Source: Lantana camara
Lineage: Eukaryota > Streptophyta > Magnoliopsida > Lamiales > Verbenaceae
Direction: 5' to 3'
DNA: 64,000 nucleotides
NCBI GenBank assembly: GCA_037501455.1
Contig: CM074856.1
Coordinates: forward strand, 46,281,001 to 46,345,000
This document shows, piece after piece, positions 24,092 through 37,236 of the stretch. Under the pieces are notes generated by a model. It worked only from the letters and a program-made list of their open reading frames with translations. It searched no databases and had not been told where the DNA came from. Within the stretch, counting starts at the first letter, position 1. Every line of letters starts with the position of its first letter. A program made the position numbers and the translations under genes.

Positions 24092-24838
24092 TCCCGTTTC
24101 TGTTTGTGTTTAGTAATTTCAAAATAATTTATTCGACCCAGTGGCTGGGGTGTAGCCGTGTGATTGCTATGTTATTTCCGTTTTTATTTAGACACTTCCG
24201 ATGTACCAGCCCACATAGCGGGTGAGGTCAGTACCTTGGTTAGGTCTGCATACTTGACCCATATCGTGGTGGGATCGAGATTTATTTTATGGAGCTTGGC
24301 TTTATATTTTTCCGCACTTGTCGTTTTATGGGGGTTTAGCTTTATTTTATCGAGTTCGATCCTCATGTGTGCTTTGGGATCGATTTTGATGCCCACTTGT
24401 GCCATGGGGTCGAGTTCGATCCGGTATCGATAGACCACTTTGCGAGTTTTTGTGTACTTAGGCAATTTTTTGACAAGTGTTAATTATGTATCCGCATGGG
24501 GTTTGAGCTTGGACTCGACCCGGAAGGGGTGCATTAATCAGCCTTGTGCACCCTTCTATCTTAAGGATTGTTTATGGTTAGTCCCATTCTCGTCGGGTCG
24601 TCAAACGACCTCGTTGGACTTGGGGATTTGCAATATGAGAAAATAACTAAAACTTTTACTGAAAGTATAGTTGGGGGGTCTCACTCCCTCCCAATAGCAT
24701 GATCGTAGATCGAATGCCCAATATGTACACAAGATGTAAAAACGCTTATCGACTTTTATTGACCGGATCGAGCTCGACCCGGACTCGTGACCAGGCTCTG
24801 AACGAGCTCTGCTTCAATTACATGTACAAAATAGGTTC
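24092..24838. other. Spacer between antisense ORF and pol of the Tat element
   Basis: The two convergent coding regions end here. I see no gene. The stretch holds more TCGA-centred palindromes, at 24376-24394, 24406-24422 and 24763-24782, of the same type as in the LTR. Confidence 0.6.
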
Positions 24839-25911
24839 TTAAGCATAAAATTTCTTCAGATTGTGAGCGTTCCATGGCCTTGGTAGGGGCACTCAAGCCA
24901 TGTCTTCGAGCTTGTATGCCATATTCTTGCCTACTTTAGTAACTCGGTAGGGACCTTCCCAATTGGGTTCGAGTTTTCCCACGTACTGGAGGACCTCAAC
25001 CTTTTTTAACACTAGATCCCCAATTTGGAACGAGCGGGGTCTAACCAGTTTATTATACGATCGGGCCGCGGCCGTCTTGTATTGTTTAATCTTCTGATAT
25101 GCGCGTTCCTGCTTCTCCTCTATCAGATCCAGGTCATCGGATCGATGCTCACTATTGCTATCGAGCTGGTACTGACTGACGCGGGCCATTTCATGTAGCA
25201 ACTCTGAGGGGATCACGGCTTCCGACCCGTAGACCAGGGAATAGGGGGTTTGGCCCGTTGCGGTTCGGGGGCTCGTTCGATAAGCCCAGAGGACCCCATC
25301 GAGCTCTTCGGCCCACGCGTCTAGCTTGGCATCGAGGCGAGTCTTCAAGTTTTGAATGATGATCCTATTAATGACTTCGGCTTGGCCATTTATTTGAGGG
25401 TGGCCAACGGTAGTGAATCTGAGATCGATCCCGATGTCTCAACAATAGCTTTTGGTGTTGTCACTCCGGAACTGAGGTCCATTGTCATAGATGAGAACCC
25501 TCGGGACCCTAAAGCGGTAGATTATACTCTTCCAAAGGAAATTTCTTATCACTGCATCGGTTATCTTTGGGACTGCTTCAGCCTCGACCCACTTTGAAAA
25601 GTACTCGACGACAACTATGGCGAACGTTTTTTGCCGAAGGGCTAAAGGAAAGGGTCCAATGATGTCGATCCCCCACTGATCAAAGGGCCATGAGATGTCG
25701 ATCGCGATCATGGTTCCGGGGTGCCTGTGTATGAGGTTGTCGTGTTTTTGGCACTTGGGGCATTTCATCGAATGCAACTTCGCATCTCGGACAAGGGTCG
25801 GTCAGAAGTAGCCGCTCCGCAGGACTTTGCGGCCAAGGCTCGACCCCCCCGAGTGGTTCCCGTAGTTCCCTTTGTGGATTTCTTCCAACACGTCTTGTGC
25901 TTGGTTTGGGC
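24839..25911 (-). pseudogene. Tat-type gypsy integrase, C-terminal half to zinc-binding region, broken
   Basis: Minus-strand segments encode, in order, a zinc-binding piece ending SMKCPKCQKH, the catalytic core with DQWGIDIIGP and YDNGPQF (the two conserved aspartates), then WAYRTSPRTATGQTPYSLVYG and a C-terminal part with NWEGPYRV. Integrase inserts the cDNA copy into the genome. The gene is cut at 25911 by the solo LTR 25912-29679; the missing upstream part is at 29680 onward. There are frame changes near 25400 and a stop near 24893, while the expected end of the polyprotein (LPRPWN.. then stop) is at 24839. Non-functional. Confidence 0.85.
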
Positions 25912-27446
25912 TATGACGCCCCGATATTTCGGCCGTACAGGTATGACGTAAGTGTCTACCAAATTACGCGAATTAATTGTTTATACGTATTTTATATATT
26001 TAATTTTATTTTAAATATTAAAATGTTAATTATTATATCTTAAGTTTTAATAATATTAATTTTATATGTTAATGTGATTTGTTATTAAATTAATTATGAA
26101 ATTCAATTATGATAATTAATATTAAATGTCATTCCAATTTCATTGACCTTGATTTCATTTCTTTTATTTTACAAATTTAATTGTATATTAATTGTTAATG
26201 TTATGGATTTTCTTGTTGCATTGCTTATGAGTGACATATACGTGCTTCGTTTTTATATAATTTGATACCGATATTTCGTGAAAATTTAATATGTCAGAGA
26301 TATACGTGTCTTGTATATGAATATATGTTCGTTTCGTATTTTCGGGTTCATTTGCATGAGTTTCGGATTTAATTTGATTTTTGGAATCCAAGTCGGGGCT
26401 AACGAGCAATTAGCGCACCCTTGGTTCCGTATGTGATACCTTGAGCTCGGGAACTCAAATTCGAGTTCCGTCAACTTCGTTGAACTCGTATCGAAGATTC
26501 GAGTTTAATAAACTTGGCCTTATATTTTTCCGAAATCATTTGGACCTCCGAAATCCAACCGAAAAACGAATCGGCGCCTAAACTACATGTTTTACTAAAA
26601 TTACCATAACTCTTACAATTCTTGACCAAATTAACCATAGTTGGAGCCTATGGAACCCTAACTCAACCATCTAACCTCTCATACCATCCCTTGACCGAAC
26701 CAACCCTCACACAAACCAGAAATCTCAGCCAAAGCTACTGACTCCCAGTCATTCCCGTAACCTTGCCTTCCTTGGAGATTTTGGAGCTCAAATCTCTTCC
26801 AACCTTCACCCAATCAACAAGGTAAGCTTAGTATTGTAATTTACATTCAATATGTGTCATTGTAAGCTATGCATCATCAATTTTGATCATGGTTTCATGA
26901 GTTTTTGGCTGAAGTTAAGTAATAGCTAGGTTTGAGCATTTTGTTGATCTCATTCGTTTCTTGTTGGTTTTGAGTGATTCCAAGCTTGAAAATGATTGTC
27001 TTGACTCTCTCTTCTCATTTATGATCATTGATTACATGGTAGTTGAAGTATTCATGAGATATCATTAATGGCACTTTGAGGAAAATTCATGAAATGATCA
27101 CTTATGTCTTCTTCTCACGTTTGAGCTTCCTTAGAACTGATTTATATGTCAAATTGGTGTTGTTTTACTGCATATTTGATGACCTAACTTACCTGAACTT
27201 GATGGGATAAAGGAGATCAGTTGTTGCTCTGTTTTTCGTGGTTTTTGCCCCTGTTTTGAACTGGTTTTTGCTGCTGTCAAACTGCTGCGTTTTCTTGCTT
27301 GTTGCTGTCATTTTTAAGGCATTTAAGTGGCTTGTTCATGCTATATTGGTGCTGCATTTCATGCCCTTGGTTGCTGCTTGTTGCTGTTGCATTTTCATGA
27401 CCAAACAGGGGATTGCTTTGTGTGTTGCTGCAGCCTCGTTTCTGGA

Positions 27447-27578
27447 GTAGATCTCCCCGGGCGGGAGATTTTGGCTGTAAAAGAGCCCGACCGGGTAGTG
27501 CTGATGCAGAAACCTTCTGCATAAGACTCCCCGGGCGGGTAATTTTGTGAGCAAAATCTCCCCGGGCGGGGAGATTGA
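27447..27578. repeat. GC-rich palindrome cluster in LTR
   Basis: CTCCCCGGGCGGGAG, GCCCGACCGGGTA, CTCCCCGGGCGGGTA and CTCCCCGGGCGGGGAG occur at 30-50 bp spacing; this is the reverse-strand counterpart of 6236-6361. Confidence 0.8.
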
Positions 27579-27971
27579 ATCTGTACCGAGACTGCTGCTG
27601 CTACTTTTTCCTTTCATTTTCTTCTTTATGTAATTGCATGTGTTGCTGTGAGTGCATGTAATATGGTTTTAATTGTTTGCAAACCTGTGGTTTAGTATGT
27701 GTGCATGTGTATTTACGTAGATATATATATATATTTTAGGCTTGCATGGATGAATTTCAATGTTTGTGTTTTAATGCATATAGTTTGTGCATGTGTTATA
27801 TTATATTAGGCATGCATATGTTTGAAGTTGAATGTTTCATGCATGAAATTTGTTTGTCCTTTATTGAATTACATGCATATTGTTGTTGTTGTACGTATAC
27901 ATGCATGTTATACGTATATATTTAAATAGTTTGCATGCATGAGATACATATATATAATATATGTACGTATA

Positions 27972-27974
27972 TTG

Positions 27975-28040
<66 letters not shown>
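27972..28040. repeat. (TA)n microsatellite
   Basis: More than 30 TA dinucleotides within the solo LTR. Confidence 0.95.
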
Positions 28041-28043
<3 letters not shown>

Positions 28044-29679
28044 TATTAAATATTATTTGATTTAATTGAATTATAGAATTTAATTGTTACCTATTTCATG
28101 TTTTATTTAATTTCCGATCTTGATTTGAACGTATTTAATTGTCTAATTTCTAATTATAAATGCGATTTAATACGTGTTATGATCATATTTGAAATTCTTG
28201 GATTGAATTGATATGAAATGTGAATTTATGAATTCGAATGAAAGTGAACGAATGATTGAATGGCTTGCTTATATGATTTAAATTCCTTAATAGTGCACAT
28301 GAACATTTTCATTACATAACATATTCTTTTATACATTCATATCATGTTCATAACATGTCGTGCGTCTTATATGGTTCATTTAGAGTCTTGAGTCTCACGA
28401 ACACGTTACGTTGTCCTTTGTACAGTTTTCTCCAGGGCGGAGATGCCTGGTTCATAGGACACTTTCAAGTCTTCTTGACCTCCTGGTTTGTTCGGTAAGA
28501 GGCGTTCAGGTGGGTTTCTCTTCTATTAGATAACATACCCGATATATTCCAATGTGTACATTTCAAGCCAAAGGTATTATATCTATATATCGAGTCGTTT
28601 TCAAGGAGTCTATGATTTTGATTGTCAAACCCTTTTTTTTCCTTATTGAATAACCTACCTAATGTTTTGGCAAGTATTGATTGATTGCACATATGGGGGC
28701 CCGAGGCTGGTTACATATGGCGATCCGGAGAGGCAAGGGCCGACGGTGATCCTATGTGCTAGTCCCAACCAAATTACAGATTCCGGAACTCACTAGGAGA
28801 TTAGCGAGGGAAGGGGGCTGAGCGCCTTTGGGGAACTCATGACACCCCATTGGTCAATGATTGAGGTGGTCGGGTCTTGCTAACCTGTCCACCACCCGGA
28901 GGAAGAAGGTGTAAGTGTATTGATTGAATGAATGTATGAATGAATGAACGAACGAATGAACGAATGATTGTGACTGAATGAATGATTGTGTGATCATTAA
29001 TGAACGAAGAAATGAATAAATGCACACACGAGGTGGAGGTTGGAGAATTCGTCCTCTCACTAGGCTCACATATTAACCGTATGATTGAGTGATTGAATGA
29101 ATAAAATTGATCGTTGTAATCCCGGGCGTTGTTTTCCTTTGTTTTACCCACTTCGGAAATTATTCCAAAACCCCACGCGGGATTATAACGTGCATGTGTA
29201 GGTGTTTAATTTATGCCGTATTACATTAGTATGCCCATTTTATACCCACCAGTCTCCTATAGAATGAACCCAGATTTGTTTTTAGTTCTATTGCAGGTTT
29301 GGAGTGCTAGGCGGGATTTTGGGTCTGTCAGGTCGTGTGGTCAAGTTTGAGTCACACTACACGCATACTGTAATTGATTAAGCTATGCATTGAATGTATG
29401 AAATATTATGATTGTACTATATGAACTTCGGGACTACGTATTTATATTAGTTGAACCCGTCACTCTTTGCTTATCTTGTATTTATGATTGTACTTTACTT
29501 CCGCACTAGTATCATTTCTTTGGTATTTGTCTCTTTGGTTGCGAAAGTTAGCTCCCGCCTAGCTTAGCGAGTGTGTATGTCCCCATTCGCCGTGATTTAG
29601 CTCGTGTATAGATTGTCCATTTCATATTTAGGTCGGGTCTCGGTGCGGGGGATGTGGTACCTTACGCTCGGGTGCTACA

Positions 29680-32438
29680 TGGGCGGAGGCACCTCAGGGG
29701 CGGACCTGTGAAGGACTTTTTGAACAACCTTCCGTCGCCATCGAGCACATACAGTAATGATCGATACTTCATCCGCCTTGCGTCTATACGGTTTTAAGGT
29801 AACGTTCCGTCTTTTAGGTATGCGATTATACTGTCCATCCAACATGGTTCTTTCGGATCGATCATCGCGACCTCGACCCGACCCCCGTCGATGACCTGAC
29901 CGGATGTGACGTGGAACGAAATGGTCCCATCTCGGGTGCCTTGGAGGCCATTTGCGAGTTTGGATAGCGCATCTGCTCGCGCGTTTTCTTCGCGGGGGAC
30001 TTGCTCGATCCAAAATTCTTTGAATTTTGCGGCTAATTCTTTGACCATTTTGAGGTAGTCTTCCATCGATTCCTGCGATAAGCTGGGAGTCGGTCATGAC
30101 CGCCAACCTCTCGACTTGATGTTCAGATACGAACTTTAGCCCGGCGATGAGTGCCTCATATTCCGCTTCATTGTTAGTGGCCTTGAAGTCAAGACGAATG
30201 ACGAAATCGAACTGCGTGCCATCTGAACTGATTAATGATATCCCTACCCCTCCCCTCTTAGAGGTCGATGAACCGTCGACGTACATTGTCCAACTCAGGG
30301 GATCGGGGGCGACCTTTGAAGGTTTCGTGTTCTTTTCGACTAAGAAGTCAGCCAGAACTTGAGCTTGTTGGGCGACGCAGGGTTGGAAAGTGATGTCGTG
30401 TTCACTCAGCTCCACCGCCTATTTCATCATTTGACCCGAGACATCGGGTTTGGACAAGACCTGTCTGAGGGGTTGATCTGTTAGCACTACGATCGTGTGC
30501 GCCTGGAAATAGGGTCGTAATTTTTTAGCCGCATGTGTCAGTGCGAAGACAAACTTCTCGATCTCAAGATAGTTTCGCTCCGCCCCACGTAAGATTTTAC
30601 TCAGATAATAGATGGGCATGTGTTTTCGATCCCTAATCGTTGGAAATAGAGAGATAGAGGTACAAGGTCTCCCCTTCGTTGGGCTTGGCCAACAACGGTG
30701 GAGATGCCAGGTACTCTTTAAGTTGTTCAAAGGCTCTATCGCACTCTTTATTCCATTAGAACTTTTTTAAGTTTCTTAATATCTTGAATAAAAGTAGGTT
30801 CCGTTCGGATGATCTGGATATGAACCGATTCAGGAAAATGATCCGACCGACCAAAGATTGAACTTGGCTTATGCAATCGCGTCGAGGTATGACCTGGATG
30901 GCTTGGATCTTCGCCGGGTTCGCCTCGATCCCACACTGACTAACCATATATCCGATGAACTTCCTTCCCTCGACCCCGAAAGTGCATTTGTCCGGGTTAA
31001 GCTTCATACCGTACCTTCTGAGGATTTCAAACACTCGACCCAGGTGGTCGAGATGATCACATGCCCGTTTGCTCTTCACGATCATGTCGTCCACATAGAC
31101 CTCCGTCGTTTTGCTAATCTCTTCTTTGAACATCTTGTTCACCAATCTCTGGTAGGTTGCCCCGGCATTCTTGAGACCGAATGACATCACTTTGAAGCAA
31201 TAGATGCCTTTGACCGTTATGAAGACCGTGTGGGGTCGATCTTCGGGTGCTATGGAGATCTGGTAATATCCCTCAAAGGCATCCATCATGCTCAGCATCT
31301 CACAACCAGCTATCGAGTCGACGAGCTGATCGATCCAAGGGAGTAGGTCTGGGTCCTTCGGATACGCCTTGTTTAGATCCGTAAAATCGTTACACATTCT
31401 CCGTTTACCCCGTCTTCTGTACCAGGACTACATTATGCAACCAATCAACGTATTGGGCCGGGGTCACGTAGCCCGGTCGAGCAACTTGTTGACCTCGGCC
31501 TCGATGATCTCGTTTCGTTCTTTGCTTTGAGTTCTCAACTTCTGCTTTATGGGTCTGTGAGTGGGATCGAGATCGAGGCGATGGCAGATCACTTTCGGGT
31601 CGATCCCAACAAGGTCTTTGGTAGTCCAAGCGAAAACGTCGATATTTTCTTGGAGAAATTCAATCATCATGATCTCGTGCTGGGGGTTCATGTTCGCCCC
31701 GATCTTCGTCGACTTGTTGCTATCATTTGGGTCGAGGGGTATTTGTTTCAAAGAATCAGACGGCTCGATTCGTCCCACGGCTTTCCTCTTTTGAGCCACT
31801 CGTGAGCCCTCGGCTTCTACCTTTGGTGTTGTGAGATCGAGTTCCACGCTCGTGTAGGCCTGGAGATCGAGGCATTCGCTCGCGTCCTTTTCCTTCTCCT
31901 TCTCCTTCTCCTTCTCCTTCTCCTTCTCCTTCGGCTTCTTGAGGGTGATTGCATAACATGCCCAACTGTCCGGGATGTCGCACTCTACTTCCCCCACCCC
32001 ATTAGGGGTTGGCATCTTCAACTTTTGGTGGAAGGTAGAGATTATGGCCCAGAATTGTATAAGGTCGGGACGACCAAAAATCATGTTGTAAGCGAGGGGC
32101 ATGTTTACCACAAGGTACTTGACTTCTTGGGTAACTCGTTGAGGCGATGTTTCCATCGAAGTGAGCAGTTTGATGCGCCCAAGCAGGACGACCTGGGACC
32201 CCCCGAAGCCAGGCAAAGGTGTTCGGATCAGATCTAGCTTTAAGTTGTGCAATTTTGTTTTTACAAGCGTAGAGTAAAGGATAATATTCATGCTACTTCC
32301 ATTGTCAACAACGCATTTGGTTACATTATAGTTAGCCACTCCCAAGGTCACCACCATCGGATAACTAGGTGTTTCGCCCTCCCGATGTAGGCCCGTGTGG
32401 CTGACACTCTCACAAAAGCTAACTCTTGCCTCTCCCAC
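29680..32438 (-). pseudogene. Tat-type gypsy pol: protease, reverse transcriptase, two RNase H domains, broken
   Basis: Read from 32438 down. Protease contains VVDNGSSMN (aspartic protease DxGS-like). A linker of KE repeats encoded by a hexamer at about 31890-31932 follows, then the reverse transcriptase N-part (FAWTTKDLVGIDP) and palm region with YVDDMIVKS (YVDD at 31086-31097). RNase H is at about 30419-30730, and a second, archaeal-like RNase H (MYVDGSSTSKRGGVG, NNEAEYEALIAGL, VPREENARADALS) at 29790-30415. This order with a second RNase H is typical of the Tat lineage. Frame changes occur near 31460-31400, 30750 and 30100, plus in-frame stops. The polymerase would copy element RNA into DNA; this copy cannot. 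Confidence 0.88.
31890..31932 (-). repeat. In-frame hexamer microsatellite in pol (Lys-Glu repeats)
   Basis: CTTCTC repeated about seven times on +, coding for alternating Lys-Glu in the protease-to-RT linker. The unit length is a multiple of three, so expansions do not shift the frame. Confidence 0.9.
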
Positions 32439-32556
32439 TCTCTATTCTGCTCGATCTGGAGGACCTCCTCGTGGGGTCCGTTGTACTCTCAAGCCGCTTT
32501 TCGGATATTCTTCTTCCTTGCAGCGTTGGAGTCACCACCCTCGTGCCCCCCAACGA

Positions 32557-34380
32557 TCATGTAGATGGTGCCATTAGTTGGGGGGTTGTCCTCGGTTCTT
32601 TTGAGGGGTTGGGTGGGGATCGAGATCGATCACGAGGTGGGTTTTGAGTTCGACCGGCTTTCTCAGAGTAGTGGTCTATTTTGCGAACAAAGTCCTTCAA
32701 ATGCCCTCCCCGGATGAGTCTCTCGATCTCATCACGGAGAACGTTGTATTCTTCAGTGGTGTGACCCCACTGCTGGTGATATCCGCTAAACTTCCCTGAT
32801 TTTTGGGCCTTGGGACCTTCTCGGATGGTCTTGGGCTTGTTCAGGAGCTTCTTGTCCATGACCGTGAAGATTTGTTCGACGGTCGTGTTGAGGGGAATAT
32901 AGTTTCGTCGGTCGATCTGGGTCGGCGGATCGACTTTCCCCTTGGACTTTTTGGGCTCGAGTCCCTTCCGGTTCGGGGTCGAGCTCGACCCAAAATGATG
33001 GACTTCCGGATTGGGCAGAGGTGCGGGTCCATGAGCCAACGCCATTTCCTCGACCAGCATGAATCCATGGGCGAGGTCTTGAATCTCAGTCAGGTTGCGT
33101 GGGCCGGCCCTGACAATCTCATCCGTCCATAGACGGTTGCGTAGCGCCCGATGGACGACTGACAGCAGAGTGTCCATCGTCGGGTCCTCGACCCTAACCA
33201 CGTCCCTCAAGAACCGAGTGAAGAAGTCTCAGAGGGATTCGCCTTTTTCTTGGCGGAGGTTGTTGAGGTAGGAGGGGGGCAGCTTCTCTCCAGATATGGA
33301 GGAGAAGTGCATCGAAAATCGGTCTACAAAGTCATATTAGGTCGGAATGCATCGAGACGGCAGGCGGATGAACCAGTCCTGCACCGGGCCCATCAAGGTA
33401 GTGACGAATATCTTGGCCCAAATTTACTATGGGTGGGGGTGCAGCAGCATCCTATTTTCGAAAGCGGTCACGTGTTTTTCAGGATCGGTTGTCCCGTTAT
33501 ATAGAGGAAGCCCGGAGGGGATCCGATCTCCGTCGCAGGTCATGCAGAGGATATCTTCAGAAAATGGGGAGGCTTCCTCCCGGTCGCTTCGATAGTGCAG
33601 GGGTCGTCAGTTCAACCCCGCGCACAGGTCGACCTGCCTCTCGGAGATCACAGATCCTCGATCCCCCAAACGGTCTTGCACCCGCCTACGTGGTGGGTTG
33701 ATGTATCGATTCGGCCCGTTCTCTTGACGGGCGGCAGCGATTCTAGCAGCCTCGTCTCGGGCGGATCGAGCGGGTATTCAGGTCCGTAAATCGTCATACT
33801 ACTCATGGTCGTCGTCGACCGCGTGTTTATCGCGATTTGTGCGGCTGGGATGGCCGGAATCGCTATGGCCCTCAAACGGGACCTGCTTGCTTCCTCCTAC
33901 GGGCGGTGGGGGAGGTGCGAATCCTTGGGCCTGGACTCGGCCCATGCCCGTCTGGGGGGGGGGGGGGGAGGGGGAAGCCCCATATGACCTGGGCGGGTCT
34001 GCCGTTGAGCGGCTGGAGGTATAGGGGACAGCAGACTCATAAGTCTGAGCTGCGGGTCCCAGAGCACTAGCCATCACTGGGCTAAGGATAGTAGCGGGGC
34101 TTACCCTTGGCAACTCGGGGCGTCTTGGTTCCCGGCCCTCGGCTTGGGCCCGTTCGATCTCGACCCGCCATTGGTCGAGGAAGGCATCAAGGTCAGCCTG
34201 TGTAATGGCGACCCTCGGAGCAGCCTCTTGTTGAGGCAAGATCACACTGGCGCTGGGGCCAACGTTCCCGACGACGGCGGGAGCAGTGGAGGGGTTACCA
34301 AGCGGCGCGTTGGTGTCGTGCCTGCCTTTGGTGACTTCTTCGAAGTCCTCATCGTGTCGGGTCGTACGCGTATTCACCAT
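32557..34380 (-). pseudogene. Tat-type gypsy gag, broken
   Basis: Starts at the ATG complement at 34378-34380 (MVNTRTTRHDE, a typical plant gypsy gag start). A Pro- and Ala-rich N-terminus runs to about 33800. The gag core at about 33210-33520 contains YNGTTDPEKHV-like and DWFIRLP segments. The C-terminal part (32557-33210) has YHQQWGHTTEEYNVLRDEIE, the degenerate zinc-knuckle-like region usual in this lineage, and a basic tail. Gag forms the particle that packages element RNA. Several in-frame stops (near 33440, 33340 and 33230) and a G15 run at 33954-33968 disrupt it. Confidence 0.82.
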
Positions 34381-35092
34381 TATTTTTAAGAGAAGAGAAG
34401 GTGTTGAAGTTTCTAACTCAAGATCGAGGTAAAGAGAGAAAGTCTTCCCACAGACGGCGCCAAACTGATCCGGATCAAAATTGGTTTTGCTGAGTTGGGG
34501 GTCTAGTTGGCAATCTTGGGTCGAATCAGTCAAGAATTTGTAAAGTGAGTTCTCACTCGACCTGAAAACGTTGGCGTCGTGCCTGCCTTTGGTGACTTCC
34601 TCCAAGTCCTCATCGTGTCAGATCGTACGCGTATTCACCATTATTTTTAAGAGAAGAGAAGGTGTTGAAGTTTCTAACTCAAGATCGAGGTAAAGAGAGA
34701 AAGTCCTCCCACGGACGGCGCCAAACTGATCCGGCTCAAAATTGGTTTTACTGAGTTGGGGGTCTAGTTGGCAATCTTGGGTCGAATCAGTCAAGAATTT
34801 GTAAAGTGAGTTCTCACTCGACCTGAAAACGTTGGCGTCGTGCCTGCCTTTGGTGACTTCCTCCAAGTCCTCATCGTGTCGGGTCGTACGCGTATTCACC
34901 ATTATTTTTAAGAGAAGAGAAGGTGTTGAAGTTTCTAACTCAAGATCGAGGTAAAGAGAGAAAGTCTTCCCACAGACGGCGCCAAACTGATCCGGCTCAA
35001 AATTGGTTTTGCTGAGTTGGGGGTCTAGTTGGCAATCTTGGGTCGAATCAGTCAAGAATTTGTAAAGTGGGTTCTCACTCGACCCGGAAACA
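34310..35092 (-). repeat. 261-bp triplication of LTR end, primer-binding site and gag start
   Basis: Three tandem units of 261 bp. LTR-end sequence starts at 34466, 34727 and 34988; primer-binding sites lie at 34447-34462, 34708-34723 and 34969-34984; gag start codons (MVNTRT) read from 34380, 34641 and 34902. The copies differ by a few bases (for example PBS CCCACAGACGG against CCCACGGACGG). 261 is 3 x 87, so a minus-strand frame stays open through the units. Only the outermost LTR end (34988) continues into a full LTR. Confidence 0.92.
34969..34984 (-). promoter_or_regulatory. Primer-binding site (outermost of three)
   Basis: Minus strand TGGCGCCGTCTGTGGG, three bases inside the LTR boundary. 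This form of PBS is common in plant gypsy elements. Copies at 34447-34462 and 34708-34723 are part of the triplication. Confidence 0.75.
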
Positions 35093-37201
35093 CAACACAC
35101 GTGAGCTCAAGACCAACTTGGGGACTTGGGGTTTTTCCCAAGGTTGGCTCTCCGATGCTCAAGTCAGTGGAGAATTCTTAGAGAGAGAAATAAATGCTAA
35201 GAAGCGAAATAAATGCTCTTAAATTGCTTACCAACTACTGTTCAAGGCGTGGGTATTTATAGTCATGAGCAATTAATACAGTGGTGCGTGTACCGTAACT
35301 ATGCATTAATTGTCCTGCAGTCAATCGGTCCATTTGTCGGACGCCTAAGCAGGTGACTTGAGGTCGAGTGTACCTTGTTTCCCCTTTTGGCGTAGACACG
35401 TACCGCGTCTAATCGTGGTGAATAAGGGAGCTACACGTATCCCGACAAAGATGTTTTATGGCATCTTGATGCCTGGTGACGTAGGATCTCGACCCGTGAG
35501 GTCGAAATCAAGCAAATCGTGATGAAGCATGTCCACAATAGGGAACCTATCAGTGGGATTGAGTTCGATCCCATGCCTTGTGCCGGACAAGGATACTTCA
35601 AGTATGGTTCCCGTGCACGACAAGGATGGGATTGAATACGACCCACTATGGGGGGATCGAACTTGATCCGTTCGGGATGCCTGGCTTGAGGGACAAACGT
35701 GGTTCCCGTGCTCAAGTGCGATCCCATTAGAAGGTTTGGGATCGGTGTCGATCCAGATGGGTTTAGCACCATCATGATCTCCTTGGGCGGAAAGGGATCG
35801 AGTTCGACCCTTTAGACGGACAGGTCGAGTTCGATCCCTCGGGCAGACAGGGATCGAGTTCGACCCATTGGGGTCACCCGCCAAAGTGATCCCTTTTGGC
35901 GGACAGGGATCGAACTTTTGACCGATCCCAAGTACCGGGGTTGAGGTCGATCCCTCATGACCCTTTTAGTGGGTTGGGATCTTAAACCGCTTGAGGTGGA
36001 GAGATGTCCGAGTGGCCCCTTCTGTTAGGAATAGTGCCCTAGAAAGCCGATTGTATATCCACTTTGTGGTTTTCCTTATTGTAATCACAGACAATCTTTG
36101 AATGAAATAACGAATTGAGGCAACACTTCTTTATATGCTCTTGTTTGGTATGCGTTTACTTTATCTGTGCATGTATGAGAACTCCCCTAATCCTGATGAC
36201 TTTAAGACTCTACCATTTAGGTGAAATGGTTCATGAAACGAGCCCTATATCACATAAGTCATGATTAGTAAAATGCTCCAAGCCGATGAGTCCTACAGAC
36301 AGTGGGAGTGTCAACCTGACTCCTCTAAGGCTTGCTTGTGGGATCACGCCCTTAAAAAGGACCACCTTGTTTCATGGAGGTGCAAAGTGTATAGTTCATA
36401 CGTGCGTGATACATGAGGGTGCTTACTTTAATAAGTAAGTTCACTGAGGTGCCCCGTGTGAGAACATTCCTAAATGGGAAAGGAAGTTTCTATCAGGAAA
36501 TAGAAACTTCCAGATTAGGAAATATCTCACGAGTCATTGATGTGATTAATTGATCCTTAGACTTGAGGTTCCTTGTCACTTGATGAGTTAACTCTGTAGT
36601 CTTAGGTATAAGCTTTAAAGGGTGTCGCCTTAGACAACTGATTCAAGGCTTATGCTGGGGCTGCACAAGTGATTCATGAAAGTGAATGAGAATCAAGAAA
36701 GGACCTACACTTGCATTTGCAAGGTGATCTCTTATTGTGTAAGTCATTCATATGCCATATGGAGTCCTTGGCCAAGGCAGTAGATCAAGACATTAAGAAA
36801 AGGGTTTCTTGGATTGAGATCAAATGGATATGAAATGCACTTAGCTTTAAGACCGGATTATTAGGGTTCTGATTATTCCCTTGCCCTAGATCTTGGTTGA
36901 GAGATAGTAAGTAGGAGGATTGTATCTCACATGACTCATTGACTTAAAGGTTCTGTCGAATCCGAACATTCCAATTCAGCTAGGGGTTAAACACCTGTTG
37001 CTAGACTATGGTCGTTTAATCTGTGGACTGATTAATTAATTAGTGAATTAATTAATTAGGGTCACTGCTAATTGAATTGAGAACCTAGAGGGTCACACAC
37101 AACAACTTGGTTACATGAGTTGAGGCTTTAAAATGATTAAACGAGTTAATCGGGCCAAGAGGGTTCCACACGTGTGAAACCACACGTGTAAATATATATC
37201 T

Positions 37202-37236
<35 letters not shown>

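Larger units (their letters stand above)
25912..29679 (+). mobile_element. Solo LTR of long-LTR gypsy family in integrase
   Basis: Starts TATGACGCCCC and ends GGGTGCTACA, with the direct repeat TGGGC at 25907-25911 and 29680-29684. At 3768 bp with no coding potential, it is the reverse-orientation relative of 4059-7976. It contains a GC-rich palindrome cluster (27447-27578), a long (TA)n run near 27972-28040, tetranucleotide-like GAAT/GAAC repeats at 28922-29010 and the family hairpin at 29250-29266. Confidence 0.85.

Noticed and set aside
33954..33968. Run of 15 G as a possible G-quadruplex or regulatory site
   Set aside because: It is a single homopolymer within a proline-rich gag stretch; slippage or a sequencing error is more likely.
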